Below are positions 8,478-16,690 of a DNA stretch of 64,000 nt, one piece after another (within the stretch, counting starts at the first letter, position 1; each line of letters opens with the position of its first letter). The notes beneath the pieces were generated by a model, which searched no databases, had not been told where the DNA came from, and saw nothing but the letters and a program-made list of their open reading frames with translations. Source of the DNA: Turneriella sp. (GTDB taxonomy: Bacteria > Spirochaetota > Leptospiria > Turneriellales > Turneriellaceae); contig JABARV010000017.1 in NCBI GenBank assembly GCA_019186965.1, forward strand, positions 124,001 through 188,000. Reading direction: 5' to 3'. The translations under genes and the position numbers were made by a program.

Positions 8478-9651
8478 GAGTTTTGGTGTACCCGCCTCAC
8501 GGCGGGTACACCAAAACGTACTCATCGTCGCCGGCGAAGAATCGGGAGACATCTTGGGAGGCGCGATTGTGCGTGAAGCGCTCAAGAAGAAAAAAATTAC
8601 GCTGTGGGGTTGCGGTGGCGACCGTATGGCTGCTGCGGGTGTTGAGATACACTACACCGCCAACGAACTTGCGACGATTGGTTTTTGGGAAGCGGCGAAA
8701 AATTACCGCCGCCTCACCAAAATTATAAATACCCTTGTCGAGAAAGCCGTCCAAAACGGCACCAAAGAAGCGTGGCTCATCGATTTCCCCGGTTTCAATT
8801 TGCTTTTGGCAAAAAAGCTCAAAGCGAAAGGAATCGCTGCAACTCTCATCGTTTCACCCACCGTTTGGGCGTGGAAATACAATCGGGTGTTCAAAATACG
8901 CGAACGTTTTGAGCGCGTGCTCTGCCTTTACGATTTTGAACCTGCCATCTATAAAAAAATCGGCGTCGAAGCGCATTATATCGGCCACCCGCTCACCGCT
9001 GAAACACAAGCGTTCAAAAAAGAAATCGCCACCAAAGGAAATCCGATTAAAAAGTTATCTTCCCTAAAAGAAATTTTTCGCACAAAGAAAAAAATTATTG
9101 CTGTTATGCCCGGCTCGCGTAAGAGCGAGGTGGATCACCACACCCAACGCCTTTTAGACGGGGTGCGTAAGTTCCAAAAAACACACACGGGCTTTGCGTT
9201 TATTATACCCGCCGCGAACGAGCGCATCTATAAAATGCTCCAAGGCTATACCCTCCCCCCCGATACGTATCTCATCGAACAGAACGCCCGCTATGTTCTC
9301 AACGAGGCGATGGCAGCGCTTGCGTGTTCGGGCACGGTGACACTCGAGTGTGCGCTCTTTGGCGTGCCGCACGTTATTTTATACCGCTCCTCACTTATGT
9401 CGTACACAATTTTTAAGCGCATCATCCGCATTCCCTATATTGGGATGGTCAACGTACTCGCGGGAAAATTTATCGTGCCCGAGTATTTACAATACCGCTT
9501 CACTGCAAAAAATATCGCCACAGAGCTTAAAAAGCTCGTCGATGATAAAGCGTACCGTGAAGCGCAAAAACAAGAACTAAAAAAAATTGCGCATAGGCTC
9601 ACAGCGTATGAGAGCGCCAAACGCGCTGCCGAGATACTTTTAAAAAATTAG
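8413..9651 (+). CDS. lpxB: Lipid-A-disaccharide synthase
   Basis: LpxB joins lipid X to UDP-diacylglucosamine at the inner membrane, making the lipid A disaccharide. The family core begins at NVLIVAGEESGDILGG (about residue 35). It continues with LIDFPGFNLLLAKK, SPTVWAWKYNR, YIGHPL, MPGSRKSEV, ACSGTVTLECALFGVPHVILY and KFIVPEYLQ, all typical of GT19. The first 34 residues overlap purF and cross the 8480-8517 palindrome. No in-frame ATG, GTG or TTG occurs between 8413 and the core, so either this long start or a non-standard start is used. Its presence shows the cell makes lipid A. Confidence 0.93.
   Translation: MKRTIQTKKRSLANTQSKNTRKSFGVPASRRVHQNVLIVAGEESGDILGGAIVREALKKKKITLWGCGGDRMAAAGVEIHYTANELATIGFWEAAKNYRRLTKIINTLVEKAVQNGTKEAWLIDFPGFNLLLAKKLKAKGIAATLIVSPTVWAWKYNRVFKIRERFERVLCLYDFEPAIYKKIGVEAHYIGHPLTAETQAFKKEIATKGNPIKKLSSLKEIFRTKKKIIAVMPGSRKSEVDHHTQRLLDGVRKFQKTHTGFAFIIPAANERIYKMLQGYTLPPDTYLIEQNARYVLNEAMAALACSGTVTLECALFGVPHVILYRSSLMSYTIFKRIIRIPYIGMVNVLAGKFIVPEYLQYRFTAKNIATELKKLVDDKAYREAQKQELKKIAHRLTAYESAKRAAEILLKN
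8480..8517. repeat. 17-bp perfect inverted repeat at the purF/lpxB junction, inside lpxB
   Basis: The arms at 8480-8496 and 8501-8517 pair perfectly around a TCAC loop and are GC-rich in the middle (TGTACCCGCC with GGCGGGTACA). The repeat begins three bases after the purF stop. In the only available lpxB frame it is translated as part of a 35-residue N-terminal extension. It looks like a terminator without a following T-tract, or a small palindrome inserted at a gene boundary. Confidence 0.9.
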
Positions 9652-9655
9652 TATT

Positions 9656-10312
9656 TTACGGCACCGCCATGCAGTAGATGCGTTGCGTGGTATTGCAAGT
9701 CGGAGTGGATATACTTTGCCAAGTAGAGTTAGTAGCATTTCGATCGCCGACATTGGCGCTACTACCCACGCTATTGTCATTCCATCCGGGGCATCCACTA
9801 ACATGATTTCCAGATGCACCTGCTCCCGTCCACACGAGGTCTGGACTAAAATCGCCTCGCATTTCGGTGTATTTTATTGCCTTCGAAAGCGGCGAACCAG
9901 TGAAGGCAGACGAATCGTTCGCAACAAGCTCCCCCAATGTGTTGTACCACGGGCCTGTAACCGTAATACAACCACTTCCTAAACCTAACACGCGACAACG
10001 TGGGTCGATTGCTGATCCTCCAGAGGCTATCCCCAAGTATGCTCGGTACTCGTGCGAGCGGCTCTTGCGTAAATTTCCCGTAGCGGCTGCGCGCGTACAC
10101 GCGCAGTCCGCTTTAGAAAGACCAATAAGACTACTGCACCCTGGGAAAGGTTGTCCCGACATATCCCCAGCGGTTGTCCACGAACTTACGAAAATGTAGA
10201 GCTTGTCGGTAAACACTTCTGTACTAGGGTTTTCCAATTTGTCCACGAGCCCGTAGTTATTGCATTGTAGCGCCAAGAGCGTTAATGCCAAAACACCATA
10301 TTTTTTCCACAT
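9656..10312 (-). CDS. DUF1554-type cysteine-rich lipoprotein
   Basis: The 218-residue product has a short lipoprotein signal ending LLALQC, a loose lipobox of the spirochaetal kind. The mature part has KLYIFVSS, ADCACTRAA, YRAYLGIASG, GPWYNTLGELVANDS, LVWTGAGASG and a final CNTTQRIYCMAVP. These match the DUF1554 (collagen XV/XVIII endostatin-like, C-lectin-like) fold common in Leptospira surface proteins. About eight cysteines in the mature part suggest disulphides and an exported location. It lies 9 bp downstream of the CsgG-like/barrel gene on the same strand and probably shares its transcript. It is convergent with lpxB, 4 bp away. Substrate or ligand unknown. Confidence 0.8.
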   Translation of the reverse strand: MWKKYGVLALTLLALQCNNYGLVDKLENPSTEVFTDKLYIFVSSWTTAGDMSGQPFPGCSSLIGLSKADCACTRAAATGNLRKSRSHEYRAYLGIASGGSAIDPRCRVLGLGSGCITVTGPWYNTLGELVANDSSAFTGSPLSKAIKYTEMRGDFSPDLVWTGAGASGNHVSGCPGWNDNSVGSSANVGDRNATNSTWQSISTPTCNTTQRIYCMAVP

Positions 10313-10321
10313 ACATCCTCC

Positions 10322-11431
10322 TTAAAATGCCGCCGAAACCGAAAGCATTCCGTGTATCACCTGTACAGGTTCTGGTTTGTCGAAATAAAGGCGGTAATCT
10401 GCCTCAAGGCCAATCGCGAGAAACGAAAACAGCAGGTAATGGATTCCCACGCGTGAAATGGCAAACGGATTTTTGGCAGTAAAAGAGGTCTCGCTTGGAG
10501 CGAGAGGAGAGCAATTGCTCTTGCAGTCGGTGAATGTAGTAAATTTACCAACATAGTAACCTGCGCCAACAAGGGTAGTCATACGCCAATGGCTCGAGAA
10601 GTCAAAAAAATAGCCAAAAAGCATGGCACTTGCCAACGTGGTAAATGCCGTTTCTGTAGGGCTATCTTTGGCTATAGTATGGAGGCCGCTAAATCCGGTG
10701 AAAAGGCCTGCATGCCATGAATTCCATACGCGGCGCGTTGCATAGAGGCTTACACCACCATCAACTTTAGGTTCGGCATTTGTAGAATTTATAAGTGGAA
10801 AGTTTGGCCCAATACTCGCTACTACCATCCAGTTTGTCTCTTGCCATATTTTTGATTTATCGGTTTTAGCGAGCTGTGTTTTACCTTTTTGCTTTTTTTC
10901 TTCTTCGCCGCGGCTTTTCCGCTGCTCTTTGGCGACTTCAGTAATTTCGGTGACAATGTCGCCTGCAACTTTATCGGCAGCGCCAAAAATTGTCGCGTCG
11001 ACGCGGTTTTCAACCGGTACAGGGGTTCTAAACTTGTCGGCAGAACCCAGAGAAATTTCGGTACTAATGATAATTTCGTTATTTACTTTATTCAACGTAA
11101 AGTTACCGTAGATGAGAATATCAATATCTGCACGGCGGCAAATTTCTGCCGCTTCTTTTGGGGTCAATTGGCCTTTATTCTTTTTGCGTACTTCGGTAGC
11201 TATAGGCTCGACCTTTGCTGCGTCGATCTCGATAAATTCGAACTTTTTGTGTAGGGATTTTGTGATTGCTTCTTGTAGGGAGCCTGGCATATAGCCAAAG
11301 TTTTTTGTACCTGTTTTGTCGTCGTAGTGGAGGATTGCAACACGTGCAGTCTCGGCTTTTTCGGCATAAACGGGAATTTGTAGTATTAGAACGGCAAATA
11401 CCGCAAAGGCATACTTGTAGGCGTTTTTCAT
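10322..11431 (-). CDS. CsgG/FlgO-like N-terminal domain fused to an outer-membrane barrel
   Basis: A signal peptide (hydrophobic AFAVFAVLILQIPVYA) precedes a domain beginning RVAILHYDDKTGTKNFGYMPGSLQEAITKSL and including ADIDILIYGNFT. That is the pattern of CsgG/FlgO-like periplasmic domains, which bind at the outer membrane. A charged linker (about 165-195) leads to a C-terminal half of alternating amphipathic strands ending in a phenylalanine (SVSAAF), consistent with a beta-barrel. The fusion of the two is the notable point. It heads a two-gene unit with the DUF1554 lipoprotein, with a candidate promoter just upstream. Function not assigned. Confidence 0.7.
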   Translation of the reverse strand: MKNAYKYAFAVFAVLILQIPVYAEKAETARVAILHYDDKTGTKNFGYMPGSLQEAITKSLHKKFEFIEIDAAKVEPIATEVRKKNKGQLTPKEAAEICRRADIDILIYGNFTLNKVNNEIIISTEISLGSADKFRTPVPVENRVDATIFGAADKVAGDIVTEITEVAKEQRKSRGEEEKKQKGKTQLAKTDKSKIWQETNWMVVASIGPNFPLINSTNAEPKVDGGVSLYATRRVWNSWHAGLFTGFSGLHTIAKDSPTETAFTTLASAMLFGYFFDFSSHWRMTTLVGAGYYVGKFTTFTDCKSNCSPLAPSETSFTAKNPFAISRVGIHYLLFSFLAIGLEADYRLYFDKPEPVQVIHGMLSVSAAF

Positions 11432-11469
11432 ATTCTTCTCGTTACTTTTAGACGTTTAACTTCTTAAAA

Positions 11470-11500
11470 ATTAAACAAAAATATTGTGTTAGGGTGTCAA
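11470..11500 (-). promoter_or_regulatory. Candidate sigma-70 promoter for the CsgG-like/barrel gene
   Basis: On the minus strand a perfect TTGACA (11500-11495) is followed 19 bp later by TTTAAT (11475-11470), about 40 bp before the start codon at 11431. The spacer is long, which lowers confidence. Confidence 0.35.
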
Positions 11501-11518
11501 ATTTTAAGTTAGCGGTCT

Positions 11519-12262
11519 TTACGAGTTCTCAAATTTTATACCGCAGGTAACATAAACCCTTCCTGAAAATGCGTTGGAGAAAGAATCGTAGCGGTACCAG
11601 TACCCTGCACTCATATCAGTGTTGTCGCTAACCTTATAACTAAAGGAAGGGTCGAGAGAGTGCCACTGGTTTGTAAAATTTTCAGTACTAAAGACAATAA
11701 AATAGGGTAAAGAAAAGGCTATACTGTCGCTCAGCTTAACACGTACACGCGTGCGTAAAGAAATACTCGCTGCTTTATCGCTGGGCATATCTGTGTATTT
11801 AGTTTGTGAGTATGTTGGTGCGAGGGAAAAGTCAAAAAGGAATGCATCTGTTTTTTTTAAGATAATTTTTCCTCCAGCGCCCACAAGGTATTTCCCCTGC
11901 ATGTTAGAGACAATATTAGCGTAGTATGTGGAAAAGAGAAATATTTCAAACCAATCGCTAACGTAATGGTCGATGCTACCGCTAAAAGACGCGTTAAATT
12001 TTCCTTCCATGGCCCCTAAGCCGCCGGCAATTGAATCGGCGGCGCGTATCGAATTAGCGCCCTTTTTCCAGACAACGGTGTTGTCTTGCCGCAATAACGA
12101 GACACTGTCGAACTGCGAATAGGCATACCCACCGGCAATGCGTCCTGTTAATACAGAAGCAGGTTGTACTTCCTTCTTTTCTTCTATATCGAGCTCTTGT
12201 GCCCAAAGTGGTAATAAAGCCAGAAAAAGGAAGAATAAAGTTGTTGCATACAAAATTTGCAT
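11519..12262 (-). CDS. Outer-membrane beta-barrel, DUF481-like (downstream paralogue)
   Basis: The 247-residue protein has a signal peptide (MQILYATTLFFLFLALLPLWAQ). Then come alternating strands: GRIAGGYAYSQFDSVSLL, GKFNASFSGSIDHYVSDWFEIFLFSTYYAN, VGAGGKIILKKTDAFLFDFSLAPTYSQTKYTD and a final GRVYVTCGIKFENS. This resembles DUF481 (YdiY-like) barrels. The gene upstream (12268-12999) is a clear paralogue with the same order of motifs, so the pair arose by duplication. Spacing between them is about 5 bp. Function unknown; DUF481 proteins are usually described as envelope-stress or salt-induced. Confidence 0.7.
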   Translation of the reverse strand: MQILYATTLFFLFLALLPLWAQELDIEEKKEVQPASVLTGRIAGGYAYSQFDSVSLLRQDNTVVWKKGANSIRAADSIAGGLGAMEGKFNASFSGSIDHYVSDWFEIFLFSTYYANIVSNMQGKYLVGAGGKIILKKTDAFLFDFSLAPTYSQTKYTDMPSDKAASISLRTRVRVKLSDSIAFSLPYFIVFSTENFTNQWHSLDPSFSYKVSDNTDMSAGYWYRYDSFSNAFSGRVYVTCGIKFENS

Positions 12263-12267
12263 AACCT

Positions 12268-12999
12268 TTAATTTTTAAGGTGTGCAGCAACAGTGATATA
12301 GAAGACGCCAGCGTACGTGTGGTTGAATGTATTGTAGCGGTACCTATAACCTGTTTCAAGAGTAGCATTTTCGTGGAAAAGATAACTTAGCGAAGGATTA
12401 ATTGCATGCCATTGGTCATTTGCGTTACTTAATGCTGTGACAAAAGCATAGGGGACTACAAGAGTAGTATTTTTGAAAATCGTCCAACGCAAACGTGTAC
12501 GGGCAGTAACGCTTAAATCTTCGCGTAATGGGTGGTCTGTATATGTTGTTTGTACATACGTCGGGGCAAGGGAGATGTCAAAATGCAGCGACTCTGTTTT
12601 AACAAGAACAATTTTTCCTCCACTACCAACCTGTAATTGGCCCAACATCGACGCGATAACATTTGATTCGTAACTGGAATAAACAAAAAGATGAACCCAG
12701 TCCGATAGATAGCGATCGTATCCTGCGGCAAGAATAGAATTAAATTTTCCTTGTGTAGACGAAGCGACTGCCCCTAAAATCTCACTTCCCAACCCAACCG
12801 TATTTACTTTGTCTCTATACATAAAAGAGTTAGTTTGTTTAAACGCCTGTGCCGAATCAAAGTACGAAATTGAATAACCTACGCCAAGGCTTGCAGCAAG
12901 TTGTGGTTTGTCTTTTAATTCTATATGCTCCACATCTTTAATTTCCATTGCTATTAAAGATAGGCTTGGTACAAAGAAAAAAAGTAAAAAATTTCTCAT
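12268..12999 (-). CDS. Outer-membrane beta-barrel, DUF481-like (upstream paralogue)
   Basis: This 243-residue product has a signal peptide (FLLFFFVPSLSLIAM) and barrel strands parallel to its neighbour: SLGVGYSISYFDSAQAFKQ, GKFNSILAAGYDRYLSDWVHLFVYSSYESN, VGSGGKIVLVKTESLHFDISLAPTYVQTTYTD and YRYRYNTFNHTYAGVFYITVAAHLKN. The shared phrases YLSDW/YVSDW, GSGGKIVL/GAGGKIIL and DISLAPTY/DFSLAPTY establish paralogy with 11519-12262. It is the first gene of the pair. No ligand or specific role can be inferred. Confidence 0.7.
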   Translation of the reverse strand: MRNFLLFFFVPSLSLIAMEIKDVEHIELKDKPQLAASLGVGYSISYFDSAQAFKQTNSFMYRDKVNTVGLGSEILGAVASSTQGKFNSILAAGYDRYLSDWVHLFVYSSYESNVIASMLGQLQVGSGGKIVLVKTESLHFDISLAPTYVQTTYTDHPLREDLSVTARTRLRWTIFKNTTLVVPYAFVTALSNANDQWHAINPSLSYLFHENATLETGYRYRYNTFNHTYAGVFYITVAAHLKN

Positions 13000-13088
13000 A
13001 TTGTGAGCGGAGGTATTGAAAACTGAAGCTCATGGTCAAGTAGATTGGAGCTTATGCATTTCACGCATGTTTTTATGTTACGTAGTTG

Positions 13089-13117
13089 TTGACAAATTCA
13101 GTGAATAATGGTAATGG
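13089..13117 (+). promoter_or_regulatory. Candidate promoter upstream of the frameshifted membrane gene
   Basis: TTGACA at 13089-13094 is followed after 17 bp by TAATGG (13112-13117), a weak -10. A strong Shine-Dalgarno (CGGAGGAATTT) sits just before the ATG at 13187. Confidence 0.4.
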
Positions 13118-13186
13118 TTTCCCTAATATCCGTTCAAGGTTATTTAGTAATTTATGTTCGGATTAAAACTTTTTTCGGAGGAATTT

Positions 13187-13592
13187 ATGGCAGATGGACA
13201 AAGACCAACGGTTGCAACCGTATTTGGCATTCTGAATATTGTATTTGGAGGCCTTGGAGTGTTTGGGATATTTGGGGCACTTGCATGGTTTTCACTCGGA
13301 GCGCCAATTTTGGGAGTATTGAGCTTAGGGAGTACTGCGGGTTCCGCTCTACTTCTTTTTTCTGGAATTCTTTTAATAACGAATAAAGGAAACGCTCTAC
13401 AGATAACAAACTTGTCAATTATTGTTTCGCTTGCACTAACTGCAGCTTCTATCCTTTTTGGAGTAATAAAAAGGTTACCAAACTATTGGTACCGTAACGA
13501 CAACAATTATTGTAAGCCTCGTATATCCAGCGCTTATCTACTTCCTGTTGCTTAAGAACGAAGCAGTAAAATCTTTTTACGCTTCAAAATAA
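13187..13592 (+). pseudogene. Small four-helix membrane protein, frameshifted at an A5 run
   Basis: ATG 13187 has an excellent Shine-Dalgarno (GGAGG, 13178-13182). The frame encodes hydrophobic segments VFGILNIVFGGLGVFGIFGALAW, ILGVLSLGSTAGSALLLFSGILLI and ITNLSIIVSLALTAASILFGVI. After the A5 run at 13468-13472 this frame becomes non-membrane-like (RLPNYWYRNDNN). One frame over, the sequence continues as GYQTIGTVTTTIIVSLVYPALIYFLLL and ends at the TAA of 13590-13592, restoring a fourth helix. Removing one A would join them. It may be a real inactivation, slippage-tolerant expression or a sequencing error. Family not recognised. Confidence 0.7.
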
Positions 13593-13605
13593 AGTTTTGG
13601 CATTT

Positions 13606-13650
13606 ACCTTCTGGTACTCTCCTCCAATGGTGTGTACCAGAAGGTGTTTT
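13606..13650 (+). terminator. Rho-independent-like terminator
   Basis: A perfect 12-bp stem, ACCTTCTGGTAC (13606-13617) with GTACCAGAAGGT (13634-13645), has a 16-nt loop and is followed by GTTTTCT. It lies 14 bp after the stop of the frameshifted membrane gene. It is one of very few terminator-like structures in the window. Confidence 0.6.
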
Positions 13651-13683
13651 CTCAGTGGGTTTTGGGCAACCCGCGTAACTTCA

Positions 13684-13800
13684 ATTCACAAAATACTTGA
13701 AAATCTCATAAAAACTGGACGCTCTGCCGATATTTACTATATTGACAGTATGCCGGTGGCACGTTTAAGATTAAGCTCGTATAGTAACCGAATCGGCATT
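13684..13800 (+). mobile_element. Possible transposase remnant
   Basis: In the frame beginning 13597, residues 30-65 read IHKILENLIKTGRSADIYYIDSMPVARLRL in two pieces either side of IYYIDSMPV. The phrase YYIDSMPV followed by arginines is like the first catalytic Asp region of IS982/IS5-type transposases. There is no complete gene and no terminal repeats were found. This is a weak motif call on a short segment. Confidence 0.25.
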
Positions 13801-13819
13801 CTACTACTATTGCCTCGAC

Positions 13820-13863
13820 TATAATGCGCCGTAAGGGTTTTTGTTAGTTACTCCCTTATGGCG
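13820..13863 (+). promoter_or_regulatory. leuA upstream region: -10 box and leader hairpin
   Basis: A consensus TATAAT stands at 13820-13825 but has no good -35. Directly after it, CGCCGTAAGGG (13827-13837) pairs with CCCTTATGGCG (13853-13863), 11 bp with one G-U, around a T-rich loop. A 7-codon reading frame starts at 13824 but has no leucine codons, so classical leucine attenuation is not supported. The leuA start follows 44 bp later, with GGAGG as Shine-Dalgarno. Confidence 0.4.
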
Positions 13864-13906
13864 CTAACGCACTAAAGGTGCAAAATAAGAAATTCATGGA
13901 GGCAAT

Positions 13907-15619
13907 ATGAAACCAGAAATTGTAAAAAAATACCAACCCTACAGGCCGTTAGATTTAAAAGACCGTACTTGGCCTAATAAAACAATCACAAAAGCACCAC
14001 GCTGGTGCAGTGTGGATTTACGCGACGGCAACCAGGCCCTCGTGTATCCAATGGAAATCCCTGCCAAAACCGAACTTTTTAAACTTTTGGTTGAAATTGG
14101 ATTTAAAGAAATTGAAGTGGGATTTCCCTCGGCTGCGGATGTCGAGTATAACTTCTTGAGGCATTTGGTGGATAATCGGCTTGTTCCACAGGATGTCACG
14201 ATACAAATTTTAACGCAGGCGCGGGAACACTTAATCCGCAAAAGCTTTGAAGCCTTAGCGGGGGTACATAGGGCAATTGTACACATGTACAACCCAACTT
14301 CAACACTGCAGCGAGACGTAGTTTTTGGTATGAGCCGCGACGAAATCAAAAAACTCGCAGTAGACGGCATACGTTTGGTAAAGCAGTTAGCGACGGAATA
14401 CCATAAAAAAACAGGTACAATTTTTGAGCTTGAATACTCGCCCGAAAGCTTTAGCGGCACAGAAGGCGATTTTGCCGTTGAGGTTTGTTCTGCGGTTATG
14501 GATGTTTGGGAACCCACTGAAGAAAACAAGATTATCCTCAACTTGCCAAGCACCGTTGAAATGGCAACTCCCAACATTTATGCAGACCAAATTGAGTATG
14601 TTATCCGTAATTTACCGCGCCGCGATTTGGCGGTTATCAGCCTCCACACGCACAACGACCGCGGGTGTGGTGTAGCGGCGGCAGAGCTTGCCCTTATGGC
14701 AGGTGCAGACCGTGTTGAGGGCACCCTTTTTGGGAATGGAGAAAGAACAGGAAATTGTGACTTAGTCACTGTTGCGCTCAACATGTTCACGCAAGGAATA
14801 AATCCGAATCTTGATTTCTCAAACATCAATAGAGTTGCAGAAGTTTACGAACGCACGACGCGTATGGGTATCCACGAAAGGCATCCTTATGTGGGAGAGT
14901 TGGTGTTTACTGCGTTTTCAGGTTCTCACCAAGATGCAATAAATAAAGGGATGCACCGCCTTGCAAGCCAAAACGGAACACCATACTGGGCTGTACCGTA
15001 CCTCCCCATCGATCCGCAGGATATTGGGCGTACATACGACTCGATTATCCGCATCAATTCGCAATCGGGAAAAGGAGGAGTGGCGTATGTTATGGAGCAC
15101 GATTTTGGGTGCAAATTACCCAAGACAATGCATCCCGAGTTTGCCGCTGTAGTTCAGGCTATTGCCGAAAAACAAGGCGGTGAAGTGATGCCTCAGGACA
15201 TCCACACTGCTTTCCAGAACGAGTATTTGAACCGTAAAGTGCCTCTGGAGCTTTTGGGAATTTCTTCTATTGAAGAAAATCCAGATTCAGGGGATGTGAA
15301 ACTGGCTTTAAAAATGCAAAGCTCTAAAGATGGATGGCTTGCGGCACAAAATGCATCGTTCGAGGGTAAAGGTAATGGCCCCTTAGACGCAGCGCGTGAT
15401 GCAATACAAAGGGCGACAAAAAATAAAGCAAGTTTCCAAATTAAAAACTACGCGGAGCATTCATTGGGTGAAGGCTCGGATGCACGCGCAATTTCGTATA
15501 TACAAATTGCGCGAGAAGACGGTGCTTCATTTTATGGAGTGGGGATAAGCCCCAACATTTCGCGTGCGTCGATAGAAGCTTTATTTTCTGCAGTTAACCG
15601 TGCGTTTACGCAAAATTAG
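13907..15619 (+). CDS. leuA: 2-isopropylmalate synthase (long, yeast/actinobacterial type)
   Basis: LeuA condenses acetyl-CoA with 2-ketoisovalerate, the first step of leucine synthesis. The TIM barrel shows RWCSVDLRDGNQALVYP (substrate and metal site) and ISLHTHNDRGCGVA (metal-binding HTHND). GNGERTGNCDLV is also present. The C-terminal 150 residues (GDVKLALKMQ to the end) form the LeuA dimer/regulatory domain where leucine feedback acts. The length of 570 residues and sequence style match the second LeuA subfamily (TIGR00970-like), not the shorter E. coli type. It is preceded by GGAGGCAATATG. It is followed 12 bp later by a barrel gene that may share the transcript. leuB and leuCD are not in the window. 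Confidence 0.96.
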   Translation: MKPEIVKKYQPYRPLDLKDRTWPNKTITKAPRWCSVDLRDGNQALVYPMEIPAKTELFKLLVEIGFKEIEVGFPSAADVEYNFLRHLVDNRLVPQDVTIQILTQAREHLIRKSFEALAGVHRAIVHMYNPTSTLQRDVVFGMSRDEIKKLAVDGIRLVKQLATEYHKKTGTIFELEYSPESFSGTEGDFAVEVCSAVMDVWEPTEENKIILNLPSTVEMATPNIYADQIEYVIRNLPRRDLAVISLHTHNDRGCGVAAAELALMAGADRVEGTLFGNGERTGNCDLVTVALNMFTQGINPNLDFSNINRVAEVYERTTRMGIHERHPYVGELVFTAFSGSHQDAINKGMHRLASQNGTPYWAVPYLPIDPQDIGRTYDSIIRINSQSGKGGVAYVMEHDFGCKLPKTMHPEFAAVVQAIAEKQGGEVMPQDIHTAFQNEYLNRKVPLELLGISSIEENPDSGDVKLALKMQSSKDGWLAAQNASFEGKGNGPLDAARDAIQRATKNKASFQIKNYAEHSLGEGSDARAISYIQIAREDGASFYGVGISPNISRASIEALFSAVNRAFTQN

Positions 15620-15631
15620 GTTGGCTACTCC

Positions 15632-16612
15632 TTGAAAAAAAAGAAATACAGCTACGCAAAAGAAATTATCTCTGTGTATCTGTGTCTTTTTTCATCGCAG
15701 CTTTATTCGATCCGCTGGGAACCTGGCAGCGAAGACCGGCGTGGTTCAAAGTGGGATCTTATGGTTACAGACCCTATTACAACCGATTCGTGCAACATGA
15801 CAACGAAGGGACTTTTTGTTTTTCAAAATTTTATGCTGATAAATATTACGCGTGCCCAGTTTGACGCAAAAGGCAAAAAGCACTCCATTAGCTCTGATGT
15901 AGCAGACCAAAACCTTACTTTCAACCAGCAGTTAACGTATGGGGTGACAGAAAAATGGGAGTTGGACGCAAATCCCTTCCCGATTGTCCTTAACGATAAT
16001 TCGCGTGAAATCGATGGTCCTAAGGTGGGTATGGGGGATGCGCGTGCATGGTCGCGTTACCTCCTATACGAACAAAGTTTAGAGAAAAAATGGATTCCCT
16101 CGTTCCTTTTTTATACAGAACTTAAGGTTCCTACAGGAATCGTTAAGCTTGGCGACACAACGGGCAGGCGTACATTTGGCAACTTAATGACAGAGACTAC
16201 AACAGGTTTTAATACGATGTGGGAGCTAAGGCCTATAGTGTTAAATTTGAATTTTTGGTACACGTTTACCGCAGGAAAATTTTTTCACGGCCCTTCTGGG
16301 GCAATTTACGACAACCCCGCTGACATAGTGTCTATAAATACGTCGGTCGAGTGGGCGGTACGCGATTACGAAAACGATTCATCGATCTTTTTTATAGAGA
16401 TAAACCAGTTTTACCAAGGGCGCACAAAAGTTTTTTGGGGAGCATCCACAGACCAGCCTAAAGCGTATTCGTTACGCACAACAATTGGTTTTGCAGAATT
16501 TATTAACCGGAGTACGTTTTTAATTGTTTCACTTTCCGCGACGCTTTATGGCCAGAATGTTTACCAAGAGTGGGGGCCTTATATCTCGGCAGGAAAGACA
16601 TTCGGGAAGTAA
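15632..16612 (+). CDS. Putative outer-membrane beta-barrel protein
   Basis: The 326-residue product starts with a TTG and has a short N-terminal hydrophobic segment (IISVYLCLFSSQLYS). Amphipathic strands typical of barrels follow: NLTFNQQLTYGVTEKWELDANPFPI, FLFYTELKVPTGIVKLGD, TGFNTMWELRPIVLNLNFWYTFTAG and a terminal YISAGKTFGK. The layout resembles PF13557-type outer-membrane proteins, but the match is by pattern only. It lies 12 bp after leuA, while its stop is 4 bp from the 3' end of tRNA-Val on the other strand. Function unknown. Confidence 0.6.
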   Translation: MKKKKYSYAKEIISVYLCLFSSQLYSIRWEPGSEDRRGSKWDLMVTDPITTDSCNMTTKGLFVFQNFMLINITRAQFDAKGKKHSISSDVADQNLTFNQQLTYGVTEKWELDANPFPIVLNDNSREIDGPKVGMGDARAWSRYLLYEQSLEKKWIPSFLFYTELKVPTGIVKLGDTTGRRTFGNLMTETTTGFNTMWELRPIVLNLNFWYTFTAGKFFHGPSGAIYDNPADIVSINTSVEWAVRDYENDSSIFFIEINQFYQGRTKVFWGASTDQPKAYSLRTTIGFAEFINRSTFLIVSLSATLYGQNVYQEWGPYISAGKTFGK

Positions 16613-16616
16613 TTTG

Positions 16617-16690
<74 letters not shown>

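Noticed and set aside
13820-13906. T-box or leucine attenuator for leuA
   Set aside because: There is no leucine-rich leader peptide and no T-box sequence; only one hairpin is present.
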